From UBA9647 sp049522195 (GTDB taxonomy: Bacteria; Bacteroidota; Ignavibacteria; UBA10030): DNA of 64,000 nt. How positions within the stretch are numbered: the stretch's first letter is position 1; each line of letters begins with the position of its first letter. This document shows positions 15,477 to 23,510 of this stretch, in pieces. The stretch lies in contig JBEKOB010000009.1 of NCBI GenBank assembly GCA_049522195.1, positions 4,076 to 68,075 on the forward strand, written 5' to 3'. The notes beneath the pieces were generated by a model. It had not been told where the DNA came from, made no database searches, and saw only the letters and a list, made by a program, of their open reading frames with translations. A program made the position numbers and the translations under genes.

Positions 15477-16559
15477 ATGGCCTCGCAAACTACAGACAAC
15501 ACTGCTGACATTCTCCAGGCAATTGAGCGTTTGATTGAAGAACGTGGGATCCGGATAGTTCATTCCGGTGTCAGATCGCTGAAAGATGTAATTTCCTCCC
15601 TCCCAGAATCAGTCCTGGTTCTTGAGCCCACCAACGGCGATACAACACTTCCAAGCATCTCGCGGGACCATCTCCTCACTGAACTCGAGCAAATCGAGCG
15701 TGCGAGAACACTTCCGAGGGCCCGATACTATCTCGATCGACTCAGGCGCTCGCTCGTTGAGGTCAAGACTCGGAAAATCAATGACATCAATCTGAACCGC
15801 TGGAAAGAGTACAAGACCATCCTGACTGACAGTCTGTGGCTGCTTGACAGGCGGGATGGAAGCGGCGGGCATTCGTCCTGGTATTGGGGGAATTTCGTCC
15901 CGCAGATCCCCCATCAGCTGATGATGCGCTACACCAGGTCAGGCGAGTGGGTACTTGATGCGTTCGCAGGGAGCGGAACGACACTGCTTGAGGCCCGGTG
16001 TCTCGACCGAAAGTGCGTCGGGATTGAGCTTCAGGCATCTGTGGCGAGGAAGGTCCGGCAGGGATTGAAAAGGAATCATTCCGGAAACGACACACCCACC
16101 ATCGGCCTCGAGGTTGGCGACAGCAGAACGATCAATGTGAAGCAGGTCCTGCGAAAGTACGGAACGAACTCCGTTCAACTGGTCATTCTCCATCCTCCCT
16201 ACCACAACATCATTCGGTTCAGCAAGAACCGCCGTGATCTCTCCAATACCCGAACGGTGGAGGACTTCGCGGCGCAATTTGGAAAAGTCGTCGATAACGT
16301 GACTCCGGCACTTGATCCTGGCCGAGTCCTGGCAGTGGTCATCGGCGACAAATATGAAAAAGGGGAATGGAAGCCGCTTGGCTTCATGGTGATGAGTGAG
16401 GTCTTGAAAAGGAACTACAAACTGAAGAGCATTGTCGTCAAGAACTTCGAGGATACGACAGGCAAGAGGAGTCAGAAAGAGCTGTGGCGGTTCCGCGCTC
16501 TTGCCGGCGGATTCTATCTTTTCAAGCATGAGTATATTTTCATTTTCCAAAAAGGCTAA
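15477..16559 (+). CDS. DNA methyltransferase (N4/N6 amino type), HPPY variant
   Basis: 360 residues from the ATG at 15477 (a TTG 12 bases upstream is also in frame). Motif X-like NFVPQIPHQLMMRY leads into the SAM-binding motif VLDAFAGSGTTLLEA and CVGIEL (about residues 155-185). The catalytic motif IV is LVILHPPYHNII (about residues 238-249), with His where D, N or S is usual. The order X-I-IV is that of permuted amino-methyltransferases. It should methylate adenine N6 or cytosine N4 in DNA. The following gene, 20 bases downstream, may be its partner endonuclease. The first 130 residues, mostly helical, may hold part of target recognition. Confidence 0.82.
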   Translation: MASQTTDNTADILQAIERLIEERGIRIVHSGVRSLKDVISSLPESVLVLEPTNGDTTLPSISRDHLLTELEQIERARTLPRARYYLDRLRRSLVEVKTRKINDINLNRWKEYKTILTDSLWLLDRRDGSGGHSSWYWGNFVPQIPHQLMMRYTRSGEWVLDAFAGSGTTLLEARCLDRKCVGIELQASVARKVRQGLKRNHSGNDTPTIGLEVGDSRTINVKQVLRKYGTNSVQLVILHPPYHNIIRFSKNRRDLSNTRTVEDFAAQFGKVVDNVTPALDPGRVLAVVIGDKYEKGEWKPLGFMVMSEVLKRNYKLKSIVVKNFEDTTGKRSQKELWRFRALAGGFYLFKHEYIFIFQKG

Positions 16560-16579
16560 CTACGTGAAGGGCCTGGGCA

Positions 16580-17218
16580 ATGGCAATCACCCTCGACGCA
16601 CGAGAGCATGAGCTGAAGAAACGTTTTGCTCTTCCCTATGAATGGGGCCAGCGTCAGAATGACGAGTGGGACGCACACACCGACTTTGTCTACCACATCT
16701 TTAGTTTCGAAGCCCTGTTGAAGGAGCTCGAAGCCCGCTTCAAAGATGAACCCATCTATAAAGAGATGCTCAACTACGGTATGAACCGGTGGTACAATTT
16801 CTGGTCGGCCAAAGCGGTTGAGCAGATCTTCTGCGCACATCCGAGTGTGAAGGCGGCACGGGATTCAAATGACCGGCTGAGAGAATTCAGAATCGGGGAC
16901 CTGAGCTTCGACCACAAGACCTCGACCTATCCGCGCGGATTCAATCACGATCTCGACTTCGGCCAGAAGCACCCGAAAGAGCTGGTCGAATGGTTCTACA
17001 CACACCAGAGCCAGCAGCGCCGCAAACACTACGAAAACAGGATTTTCATCGTCCTCTACGCCTCGGACGGACAGCACTGGAAGCTCAAAGCCGAACTGGG
17101 GTGGCTGGAAGGGATTGTGAAGACGTACCTCGATCAGTTTGATCCGGCGAAGCTCTTCAGGTTCAAATTCGAAGGAAAGCGGGAAACCGTTGCGGATCTT
17201 CTGTGGGCGGTGAAATAA
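16580..17218 (+). CDS. Unrecognised protein, candidate restriction endonuclease
   Basis: 212 residues that I do not recognise as a named family. It has no signal peptide or membrane segment and is rich in aromatic and charged residues. A strand-like stretch REFRIGDLSFDHKTSTYPRGF (about residues 101-121) contains D111-H-K113 followed by T-S, resembling the (D/E)xK half of a PD-(D/E)XK nuclease; D107 or helix residue E81 could be the other acid. A second strand RIFIVLYA (154-161) would fit the core sheet. It directly follows the DNA methyltransferase, with 20 bases between, on the only plus-strand island of the first 32 kb. A Type II restriction partner is inference. Confidence 0.5.
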   Translation: MAITLDAREHELKKRFALPYEWGQRQNDEWDAHTDFVYHIFSFEALLKELEARFKDEPIYKEMLNYGMNRWYNFWSAKAVEQIFCAHPSVKAARDSNDRLREFRIGDLSFDHKTSTYPRGFNHDLDFGQKHPKELVEWFYTHQSQQRRKHYENRIFIVLYASDGQHWKLKAELGWLEGIVKTYLDQFDPAKLFRFKFEGKRETVADLLWAVK

Positions 17219-17220
17219 TG

Positions 17221-17273
17221 GTCAATGGTCAACGACTAATTGACAATTGACCGTTCACCATTCACAATTCTAA
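17221..17273. repeat. Inverted heptamer array between convergent genes
   Basis: The left arm GTCAATG, GTCAACG (17221-17234) faces the right arm ATTGACA, ATTGACC, GTTCACC, ATTCACA, ATTCTAA (17239-17273). GGTCAATGGTCAA pairs with TTGACAATTGACC with one mismatch. The array fills the whole gap between the candidate nuclease gene and the DUF92 gene and slightly overlaps the latter's stop. Confidence 0.75.
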
Positions 17274-18055
17274 ACCAAAAGCAAAAGTCCCCACGCGACC
17301 ACAGCTCCCACCAAAGCACACACTCCGTTGACTACGTCGTTGCCGATCCATCGCATACCACGTGACAACCCGGTCGGTCGATCACAGTGCACCGTTCGCT
17401 CCGTTGATTTTCCACACACTTCACATCTGTATTGAGCCTGCACTGTTGCCCCCAACAAGCTGTCCACAAAGCTCCCTGCGACTCCACCAACAACAACGAT
17501 GAGCGTCGTGCGCAATTCTGTGTACCAAGGATACCCGGAAAGAGCAATCACCGCAGCACCAACGGCTCCCCCAGCCGTCCCGTACTCTGAAATCCCTCCG
17601 CTTGTCCCCGGCTCAACCGGCTTGAACGAAAGAATGGAGATGGTCTTCCCTTTCGTCAGTACACCGATCTCTGTCCCCCACGTATCAGCAGTGACCGCCG
17701 CGAGTGCCCCAAGATAGATGGGGTAGAAATCATAGAGAGGATAAAGTCCGGAGAAAATAGCCACCAGGCCCGCGACCCCTCCATTCGCCACGACCTGCCC
17801 CCAATCACGCTTGCTTGATTTCTCAAAAACCTGATCGAAGGCCTTCTTGCGCGAATGGCCGTACTTCGACAGCAGACTTGAAAGGACGAAGAATGTCACG
17901 ATCGGAACCGCCCATTGCCATCCCCCCACGCCGTAGATGATGAGCGCAAGCAGAGCGGTCGCGATCGCGCCACTCAGAGTGAGAAAGCGCGCGAGAAAGG
18001 CTGCCACAGCTACGATGAGTCCAAACAGCGCAGCGGTGAGATACCGGTCGGCCAT
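17270..18055 (-). CDS. DUF92 (TMEM19-like) integral membrane protein
   Basis: 261 residues with about seven hydrophobic helices. The conserved core YLGALAAVTADTWGTEIGVL, VEPGTSGGISEYGTAGG and GGVAGSFVDSLLGATVQ is the signature of the DUF92 family (PF01940). A plant relative (VTE6) is a phytyl-phosphate kinase and other relatives are polyprenol/dolichol-kinase-like, so a CTP-dependent isoprenoid phosphate kinase activity is possible. A short Cys pair (CEVCGK) lies near the C-terminus. ATG at 18055 is 2 bases after the holA stop, so the two are probably co-transcribed. Confidence 0.87.
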   Translation of the reverse strand: MADRYLTAALFGLIVAVAAFLARFLTLSGAIATALLALIIYGVGGWQWAVPIVTFFVLSSLLSKYGHSRKKAFDQVFEKSSKRDWGQVVANGGVAGLVAIFSGLYPLYDFYPIYLGALAAVTADTWGTEIGVLTKGKTISILSFKPVEPGTSGGISEYGTAGGAVGAAVIALSGYPWYTELRTTLIVVVGGVAGSFVDSLLGATVQAQYRCEVCGKSTERTVHCDRPTGLSRGMRWIGNDVVNGVCALVGAVVAWGLLLLV

Positions 18056-18057
18056 AA

Positions 18058-19083
18058 TCAGACCGTCTCGCCGACAGATTCGGAGGTGTGATGGAGAAGC
18101 GAAATGATGAGAAGATCGAGGATCAGATGAGGATCACGCGACGTCGATTTCAGAACCGTGTCGGCTTCGAGGAGCGCTTTGAAGTTCTGTTCGATCTGAC
18201 TGACGTCGAAATTGGATCGGAATTCAATGTACTGCTTGATATAATAAGCAGGCACGCCGATTTCACGTGCAATCTCCTGCTCTCCCAATCTCCGGGATTT
18301 TATGTCTGAGAGCTTCCAGAGCTGCGTGAAGAACCGCGTCAGCATGACGATGATCATCTGTGGTGACTGGCCTGACTCGAGCATACGCTCAAGTATTTTG
18401 ACGGCTTCCCTGGAATCCTTCCGGCCAATCGCGTTCTGCAGCTCAAAAATCGTATATCCCTTTGTTGCTCCCACAACCGCAGTGATGTCCTCCACGGTGA
18501 CCTTTTTCCGGTCCCCGACGAAGACAAAGAGCTTGTCGATTTCATTCTGAAGCGATCGCAGTGAATTGCCAACATACGCCTGCATAAGGCGGCAGGCTTC
18601 AGCATTCGCTTCCCTTCCCAGGTGCTTAATGCGGTCGGCGATCCAAGTCGGGACTTGATTATCATACAGCGGCTTGCACTCGACGATCTCAGCCCGCTTT
18701 TTGAGATCCGTAAACGGCTTACGGCGGAAATCCGGTTCAAAGGAAACCAGAACGAGCACGGTTGATTCGAGAGGCCTGTTGATATACGCCGCGATAACCT
18801 CTTTTGCGGTTTCCGTAGTCGCAAGTTTCTCGAATTCCTTCACCACGACGACGCGCTTCGCGCTCATCATGGGAAATGAAGACGCGTGCGCCACAACATC
18901 CTGTGCCTCCACCTTGCTCCCGTAGACGACATCGAGGTTGAAGCCCTTTGTCCCCTCGTCGAGGGTCTTCGCGATGATCAGCTGTACCCCTTCATCGATA
19001 AGGAAGTCCTCCTCCCCATGAAAGAGATAGATTGGGGCGAAGTGGTTGGATTTGATCGACTGTTGAAACTCTGCGTAAGTCAT
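18058..19083 (-). CDS. holA: DNA polymerase III subunit delta
   Basis: 341 residues from the start at 19083 (MTYAEFQQSIKS). An in-frame ATG at 19122 would lie inside the upstream octamer array and add 13 residues unlike the family. Features: the opening IYLFHGEEDFLIDEG, the AAA-like stretch MMSAKRVVVVKEFEKL, LRSLQNEIDKL near residue 165, and the C-terminal collar domain with LLEADTVLKS. It is the clamp-loader subunit that opens the beta sliding clamp. It heads a short unit with the DUF92 gene. The ribosome binding site is weak because the leader is made of repeat words. Confidence 0.9.
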   Translation of the reverse strand: MTYAEFQQSIKSNHFAPIYLFHGEEDFLIDEGVQLIIAKTLDEGTKGFNLDVVYGSKVEAQDVVAHASSFPMMSAKRVVVVKEFEKLATTETAKEVIAAYINRPLESTVLVLVSFEPDFRRKPFTDLKKRAEIVECKPLYDNQVPTWIADRIKHLGREANAEACRLMQAYVGNSLRSLQNEIDKLFVFVGDRKKVTVEDITAVVGATKGYTIFELQNAIGRKDSREAVKILERMLESGQSPQMIIVMLTRFFTQLWKLSDIKSRRLGEQEIAREIGVPAYYIKQYIEFRSNFDVSQIEQNFKALLEADTVLKSTSRDPHLILDLLIISLLHHTSESVGETV

Positions 19084-19087
19084 AAGG

Positions 19088-19199
19088 GATCGGGAGATCG
19101 GACGATCTGGACATCGAATCATCTGTGAATCGTTAGATGATCAAATGGTGAGATGGCCAGATGAGTAGATGATTAGATGACCCGATGGCTAGATTTCAA
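19088..19199. repeat. Octamer array, 14 words, before holA
   Basis: Fourteen consecutive 8-base words kept in phase: GATCGGGA, GATCGGAC, GATCTGGA, CATCGAAT, CATCTGTG, AATCGTTA, GATGATCA, AATGGTGA, GATGGCCA, GATGAGTA, GATGATTA, GATGACCC, GATGGCTA, GATTTCAA. The first half reads as GATG/GATC words on the minus strand, the second half on the plus strand; the turn-around CATCT...AGATG is near 19120-19138. It fills the gap between the cyclophilin 3' end and the holA start, which is only 4 bases away. Confidence 0.85.
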
Positions 19200-19203
19200 G
19201 GCG

Positions 19204-19767
19204 TTATTTTAACACTGTTACCTTTTTTATCACCACATCCACTTTTGGCTTTCCGTCGTTCGGTCCCATCTGCGGAGTAATATCCACCGCTCCGATTGAA
19301 TCGACCACGTCCAGCCCCTTGACCACTTTCCCGAAGATTGTGTAATTCTTGGGCATGCCTGGAACATCCCGGAGCATGATGAAAAACTGGCTCGTGTTCG
19401 TGTTCGGTCCGCGGTTCGCCATGGCAAGTGTACCGCGGACGTAGCCGGACTGATAGGAAGAGGTCGAAGGATGCAGTTCATCTTCGAACTCCTTCCCATA
19501 AATACTTTTTCCGCCGGTTCCCGTACCGGTCGGATCGCCTCCCTGGATCACGAATCCTCTGGCAATCCTGTGGAAAATGATTCCATTGAAATATCCTTGC
19601 TCGGCAAGGCCTGTGAAATTGGCGACTGTCTTTGGGGCGTCCGATTGAAATAGTTCAACTTCAATCGTCCCCTTTGAGGTTTCGAGTGTGGCATTCACGG
19701 TTTTCTTTTGGCACCCTTCAGTTATGAGTAGGAGAACAAGAAGCAGCACGACGGTCAATCGTTTCAT
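19204..19767 (-). CDS. Cyclophilin-type peptidylprolyl isomerase, lipoprotein
   Basis: 187 residues. It begins MKRLTVVLLLVLLLITEGCQKK, a lipoprotein signal with Cys at position 19, so it is anchored at the envelope. The cyclophilin fold follows: VANFTGLAEQGYFNGIIFHRIARGFVIQGGDP, AMANRGPNTNTSQFFIML and FGKVVKGLDVVDSI; the active-site Arg lies in HRIARGF. It catalyses cis-trans isomerisation of Xaa-Pro bonds in exported proteins. The start at 19767 (AGAGGGT before it) is preferred to an in-frame ATG at 19818, which would lie inside uppP. It overlaps nothing and follows uppP by 11 bases. Confidence 0.92.
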   Translation of the reverse strand: MKRLTVVLLLVLLLITEGCQKKTVNATLETSKGTIEVELFQSDAPKTVANFTGLAEQGYFNGIIFHRIARGFVIQGGDPTGTGTGGKSIYGKEFEDELHPSTSSYQSGYVRGTLAMANRGPNTNTSQFFIMLRDVPGMPKNYTIFGKVVKGLDVVDSIGAVDITPQMGPNDGKPKVDVVIKKVTVLK

Positions 19768-19778
19768 GGTACCCTCTA

Positions 19779-20588
19779 TCAGACAAATAAGATTCCTGCG
19801 ATTCCAATGACGAAGCAATAGAAAGCAAACCAGCTGAACTGACCCCGCTCTATGATGCGAAGCAGGAGCTTGATCGCGAAATACCCTGTCAGTGCAGCGA
19901 CAAGCAGGCCAACGATAAGCGGGCCGAATCCCGTTGCTATCCCTTGACGGACCATCGTTTTCGATTCCAGCAGTGCCGCTCCAGCAATGACCGGAACAGA
20001 AAGAAGAAAAGAAAACCTGGCGGCGAGCGACGGCGGAAGTCGAAGGAACAGCGCTGTGCTGATCGTCGAACCGGAACGAGAGATTCCTGGAAAGATCGCC
20101 ACCGATTGCGCGATGCCAATGATGAACCCGGAGAGAACCCCGACACGTTTTCCCTCAACCGCTTTCGAGAACCGGGTGAGAAAAAGGAATAATCCCGTAA
20201 TCACAAGATTGACCGATACCAACTTGGGATCATGAAACGTCTCCGCAATCTGATCGTGATACATCAATCCGATAATCGCCGCCGGCACCGAAGCAACAAC
20301 AATTGCCGCCCCAAGCCGGAAGTACTCATTCGTCTCGTAAGCGGCTTTCCAGGCCTGCGTTCGGATAGCATCCCAAAAGGCCATCACGATATGGCCAATA
20401 TCTCTTCGAAAGATAATGCAGACCGAGATAAGCGTTCCAAAATGCACAAAGACATCAAACGAGAGCATTTCGGGATTATTGATATTGAGGAGCTGACGCG
20501 CCAGAACGAGATGGCCGGAGCTGCTGACGGGAAGGAACTCCGTAAGACCCTGAACGATACCAAGAACGGTAGCCTGGAGAATGGACAT
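19779..20588 (-). CDS. uppP: Undecaprenyl-diphosphatase
   Basis: 269 residues with about eight hydrophobic helices and both BacA/UppP signatures: GLTEFLPVSSSGHLVLA near the N-terminus (residues 14-30) and PGISRSGSTIS in the middle. It dephosphorylates undecaprenyl diphosphate at the membrane, recycling the lipid carrier for peptidoglycan and polysaccharide. Normal length for the family. It follows an outer-membrane protein and the dehydrogenase fusion on the same strand. ATG at 20588. Confidence 0.95.
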   Translation of the reverse strand: MSILQATVLGIVQGLTEFLPVSSSGHLVLARQLLNINNPEMLSFDVFVHFGTLISVCIIFRRDIGHIVMAFWDAIRTQAWKAAYETNEYFRLGAAIVVASVPAAIIGLMYHDQIAETFHDPKLVSVNLVITGLFLFLTRFSKAVEGKRVGVLSGFIIGIAQSVAIFPGISRSGSTISTALFLRLPPSLAARFSFLLSVPVIAGAALLESKTMVRQGIATGFGPLIVGLLVAALTGYFAIKLLLRIIERGQFSWFAFYCFVIGIAGILFV

Positions 20589-20604
20589 GTGCTACTGAGT
20601 CGTG

Positions 20605-21315
20605 TCAGAATAGTTGAAACGTTACGCCGAATTTCACTCCGGCAGTGAAAAATGTCATCTTCGGCAGATCCGGCCCGCTTCGGGTACTCTGGACCGCCTG
20701 CGCGCCGCGACTCAATGAACCGAGAAAATCCCACCGGAGATCAACGCCGATGCTCCCGTAGAACGTCTCGTCAAATTTTGTATTCCCGATGGCATCGAGT
20801 TTGAATCCGAGCCCATTGGTGCGCAGCGTTTCCCCGCTGCCAGTCGACGAGAATGCCTCATCGAACTTCACGAAGTGATAGCCAACGCCGCCCCCCAGCT
20901 TCAACCTGAATCCTTCGCCGAACACTAGATAATGAACGAGCACGGAGGGCATTTGGACTTCATACGAAATGTCCGTCCGTCCGAATCCCGAACTGCTATT
21001 GATGGAATACGACTTGATGAGCAGGCTGTATTCTATTGCCGCACTCCACTCCTTGGAGACCTGGAGCTCGGGGACAAAATAGAACTCCGCCACCGAATTG
21101 AACTGATCAACCTTCTGATCGAGCGTTGGCTGCGCAAGGGCGTTGATGTAGTTAGCAAGCAATGGGGCCGACTGGATTGAGATCCCCAGGCCAGCGGTGA
21201 GGTCAAAGAATCGCTTTGTGCTGTCGTTTGACGCCGATTGAGCGCTCAACGGCTGGACCGTACAAACGATCAGGAAGAGTACTGCGTATCCGGCCGATGC
21301 ACTGACTTTTCTCAC
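20605..21315 (-). CDS. Putative outer-membrane beta-barrel protein
   Basis: 236 residues with a signal peptide (GYAVLFLIVCTVQPLSAQ). The mature chain is made of alternating hydrophobic strands (FVPELQVSKEWSAAIEYSLL, YEVQMPSVLVHYLVFGEGFRLKLGGGVGYHF, FTAGVKFGVTFQLF) and ends in Phe, as expected for an eight-strand outer-membrane barrel. No named family is recognised. It starts with GTG at 21315, overlapping the stop of the dehydrogenase fusion by 4 bases (GTGA), so it is translated as part of the same operon. Confidence 0.7.
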   Translation of the reverse strand: MRKVSASAGYAVLFLIVCTVQPLSAQSASNDSTKRFFDLTAGLGISIQSAPLLANYINALAQPTLDQKVDQFNSVAEFYFVPELQVSKEWSAAIEYSLLIKSYSINSSSGFGRTDISYEVQMPSVLVHYLVFGEGFRLKLGGGVGYHFVKFDEAFSSTGSGETLRTNGLGFKLDAIGNTKFDETFYGSIGVDLRWDFLGSLSRGAQAVQSTRSGPDLPKMTFFTAGVKFGVTFQLF

Positions 21316-23507
21316 AACGAAACCGGGACCCCGACCTGCAACGATTCGACAATTTTGAATGTGGTCCGCGTCGTGGCCACAAGACTTGCCATCGGGACGG
21401 GCGACGGCTTCCCTTCCTGGATAGCCGCCAGAAACTCACGCACTTCGGTGCGATGCCCCTTGTCGATGCTCGAAAGTTTGAACTCGCGTTTCTTCCCGTT
21501 CTGATAGAGAGAAAGGCGTTGAAAATTGTCTATGACCGCAGTCCGTCCTGTTGATGAGATCTCCAGACGTTCCTTCGGAAGTGAAGGGTCCCCGTTTGCG
21601 AGGTAGGTGATGGTTCCAACAGAACCATCCTGAAACTTCAGGGTGATCATAACGGAATCGTCGTCCGACGGCCCGCTTGACGCGGCAGAGAGCGCTTCAG
21701 CAAATACTTTCACCGGCTGGGACGAAGTGATGTATTGCATCAGGTCCACAAAATGGCAGACTTCACCGATAATCCGTCCTCCCCCTTCGACTGGATCACG
21801 GGTCCAATGCGTCTTCGGGACAAAGCCCGCGCTGACGCGGTACTGGATCACGTATGGCCCCACCGCATTCTCAAAGAATCTCTTGGCATGTTGAACCTGA
21901 GGGGCAAACCGCCGGTTGAACCCAACCAGCAGCAGTGATTCCTTTCCAGCTGCCGATGCTGACTCGTACGCTTTCTGGATTTCCCTGAGCTCACTAGCAT
22001 TCAACGCCAGGGGCTTTTCCACGAACACGTTCTTGCCGGCTTTGAGAGCATCAACCGTCAATGATGCGTGAAGGTTGTGCCGGGTGGCAATAAATACCGT
22101 GTTGATCGCCTTGTTCTTGATGATCTCGAACGGATCGCTTGTGGCGCTTTCGAACCCGAATGTCCGGGCGACATTTGTCGCATTGAGCCCATTGCTGTTG
22201 CAGACACTCACGAGCGATGTAGTGCGGGACCGTTCGATATTCGGGATGAGAAATCCCTGCGCGAAATTTCCGGCGCCGATGAATCCAACGCGGGACACAA
22301 TAGGACCTGGTTCCGCTTGTTTGGCAGAAATCTTCACCGAGCGGGGCAGATCATCAGGCAAAACAATTTCTTTCTCGCCGTAGTCGAGCAGGACGCCAAT
22401 AAAGTGCTCGCGCTTCTTCGACTTCGCGCCGGTGATCAATGCGTACGCTGCCTGGGCTTCATCGAGTGGAAATCGGTGCGTTGTCAAATGTCGAAGATCA
22501 ACCTGACCGGTGGATAAAAGCCGGAGGAATTCCCGCATGTTGCGGTTCTCACTCCACCGAACATACGAAGCCGGATAGTCTTTCCCTCGTTCTTCATACT
22601 CAGGATCATAACGGCCGGGACCGAGCGATCGCGACAATCTGAAATCGAGCTCTTTCATGTAGTAAGGAGCACGGGGAAGATTCAGCCCTACGTCTCCGAC
22701 CAACACCACGCGGCCTTTTTCGCGGCACAATTCTCCCGCCAGCTCCACTGGGTCGTTGCTCTGCGTCGCCGCAGTAATAATGACTGCATCCGCTCCCAAT
22801 CCCTTCGTGGCTGCGCGAACGATGCTCTTCACATCACCGGTGTCACGTCGAACTGCGACATCAGCTCCGCTCTGCCTGGCAAGCTTCACCGAAGTGTCGT
22901 CCAGGTCGATGCCAACGACAATGCATCCATGGGCCTTCAGCATCTGGATTGTCAGCTGACCCAGAAGGCCGAGACCGATAACCACAACGACTTCCCCAAG
23001 CGTGGGATCAACCTGCCGGATGCCCTGGAGGGCAATCGAACCAAGCGTCGTATACGCCGCGCCGTCCAGCGTAACTCCCCTCGGTATCTTCGCACACAAA
23101 TGCAGCGGCACAACCACGTATTCCGCATGATTCGCATATCCCGCTCCTGCACACGCGACAAGGTCGCCCGCTTTCACCGACAAATCTTTTCCCCCAACCG
23201 CGATAACCCGGCCCGCGACGCTGTAACCAATCGGGGCGGTCGAATCAAGCTTGTTCTGTACCCGGCGGTACGTGTTGATGAGCCCATACTGCTTTACCTG
23301 CTCGAGCACGAGCCGCACGAGTTCTGGCTGTGCCTGGGCTTTCTGGAGCAGCGACGCCTTTCGCTGGTTGATCGATGCGCGCTCAGTTCCTGCGCTGATC
23401 AATGAATAGCGCGTCTGTACTAACACAAATCCCGGCTTCAAGGCCGGAATTGGCACATCTTCAACCCGCACTTCGCCCGTCTTATTGTGTTGTGTCACCT
23501 GTTTCAT
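21312..23507 (-). CDS. Fused Zn-dependent dehydrogenase / Gfo-Idh-MocA oxidoreductase
   Basis: 731 residues holding two enzymes in one chain. Residues about 1-360 are a medium-chain alcohol dehydrogenase (VRLVLEQVKQYG, ACAGAGYANHAEYVVVP, VVVIGLGLLGQLTIQMLKAHG as NAD-binding site). Residues about 400-720 are a Gfo/Idh/MocA oxidoreductase (VGFIGAGNFAQGFLIPNIER, VFIATRHNLHASLTVDALKAGKNVFVEKPLAL with the catalytic EKP). Such fusions occur in cell-surface polysaccharide clusters and probably oxidise and reduce a sugar or polyol. Neighbours here are a flippase-like protein, an outer-membrane protein and uppP. The substrate is unknown. Confidence 0.88.
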   Translation of the reverse strand: MKQVTQHNKTGEVRVEDVPIPALKPGFVLVQTRYSLISAGTERASINQRKASLLQKAQAQPELVRLVLEQVKQYGLINTYRRVQNKLDSTAPIGYSVAGRVIAVGGKDLSVKAGDLVACAGAGYANHAEYVVVPLHLCAKIPRGVTLDGAAYTTLGSIALQGIRQVDPTLGEVVVVIGLGLLGQLTIQMLKAHGCIVVGIDLDDTSVKLARQSGADVAVRRDTGDVKSIVRAATKGLGADAVIITAATQSNDPVELAGELCREKGRVVLVGDVGLNLPRAPYYMKELDFRLSRSLGPGRYDPEYEERGKDYPASYVRWSENRNMREFLRLLSTGQVDLRHLTTHRFPLDEAQAAYALITGAKSKKREHFIGVLLDYGEKEIVLPDDLPRSVKISAKQAEPGPIVSRVGFIGAGNFAQGFLIPNIERSRTTSLVSVCNSNGLNATNVARTFGFESATSDPFEIIKNKAINTVFIATRHNLHASLTVDALKAGKNVFVEKPLALNASELREIQKAYESASAAGKESLLLVGFNRRFAPQVQHAKRFFENAVGPYVIQYRVSAGFVPKTHWTRDPVEGGGRIIGEVCHFVDLMQYITSSQPVKVFAEALSAASSGPSDDDSVMITLKFQDGSVGTITYLANGDPSLPKERLEISSTGRTAVIDNFQRLSLYQNGKKREFKLSSIDKGHRTEVREFLAAIQEGKPSPVPMASLVATTRTTFKIVESLQVGVPVSL

Positions 23508-23510
23508 ATC

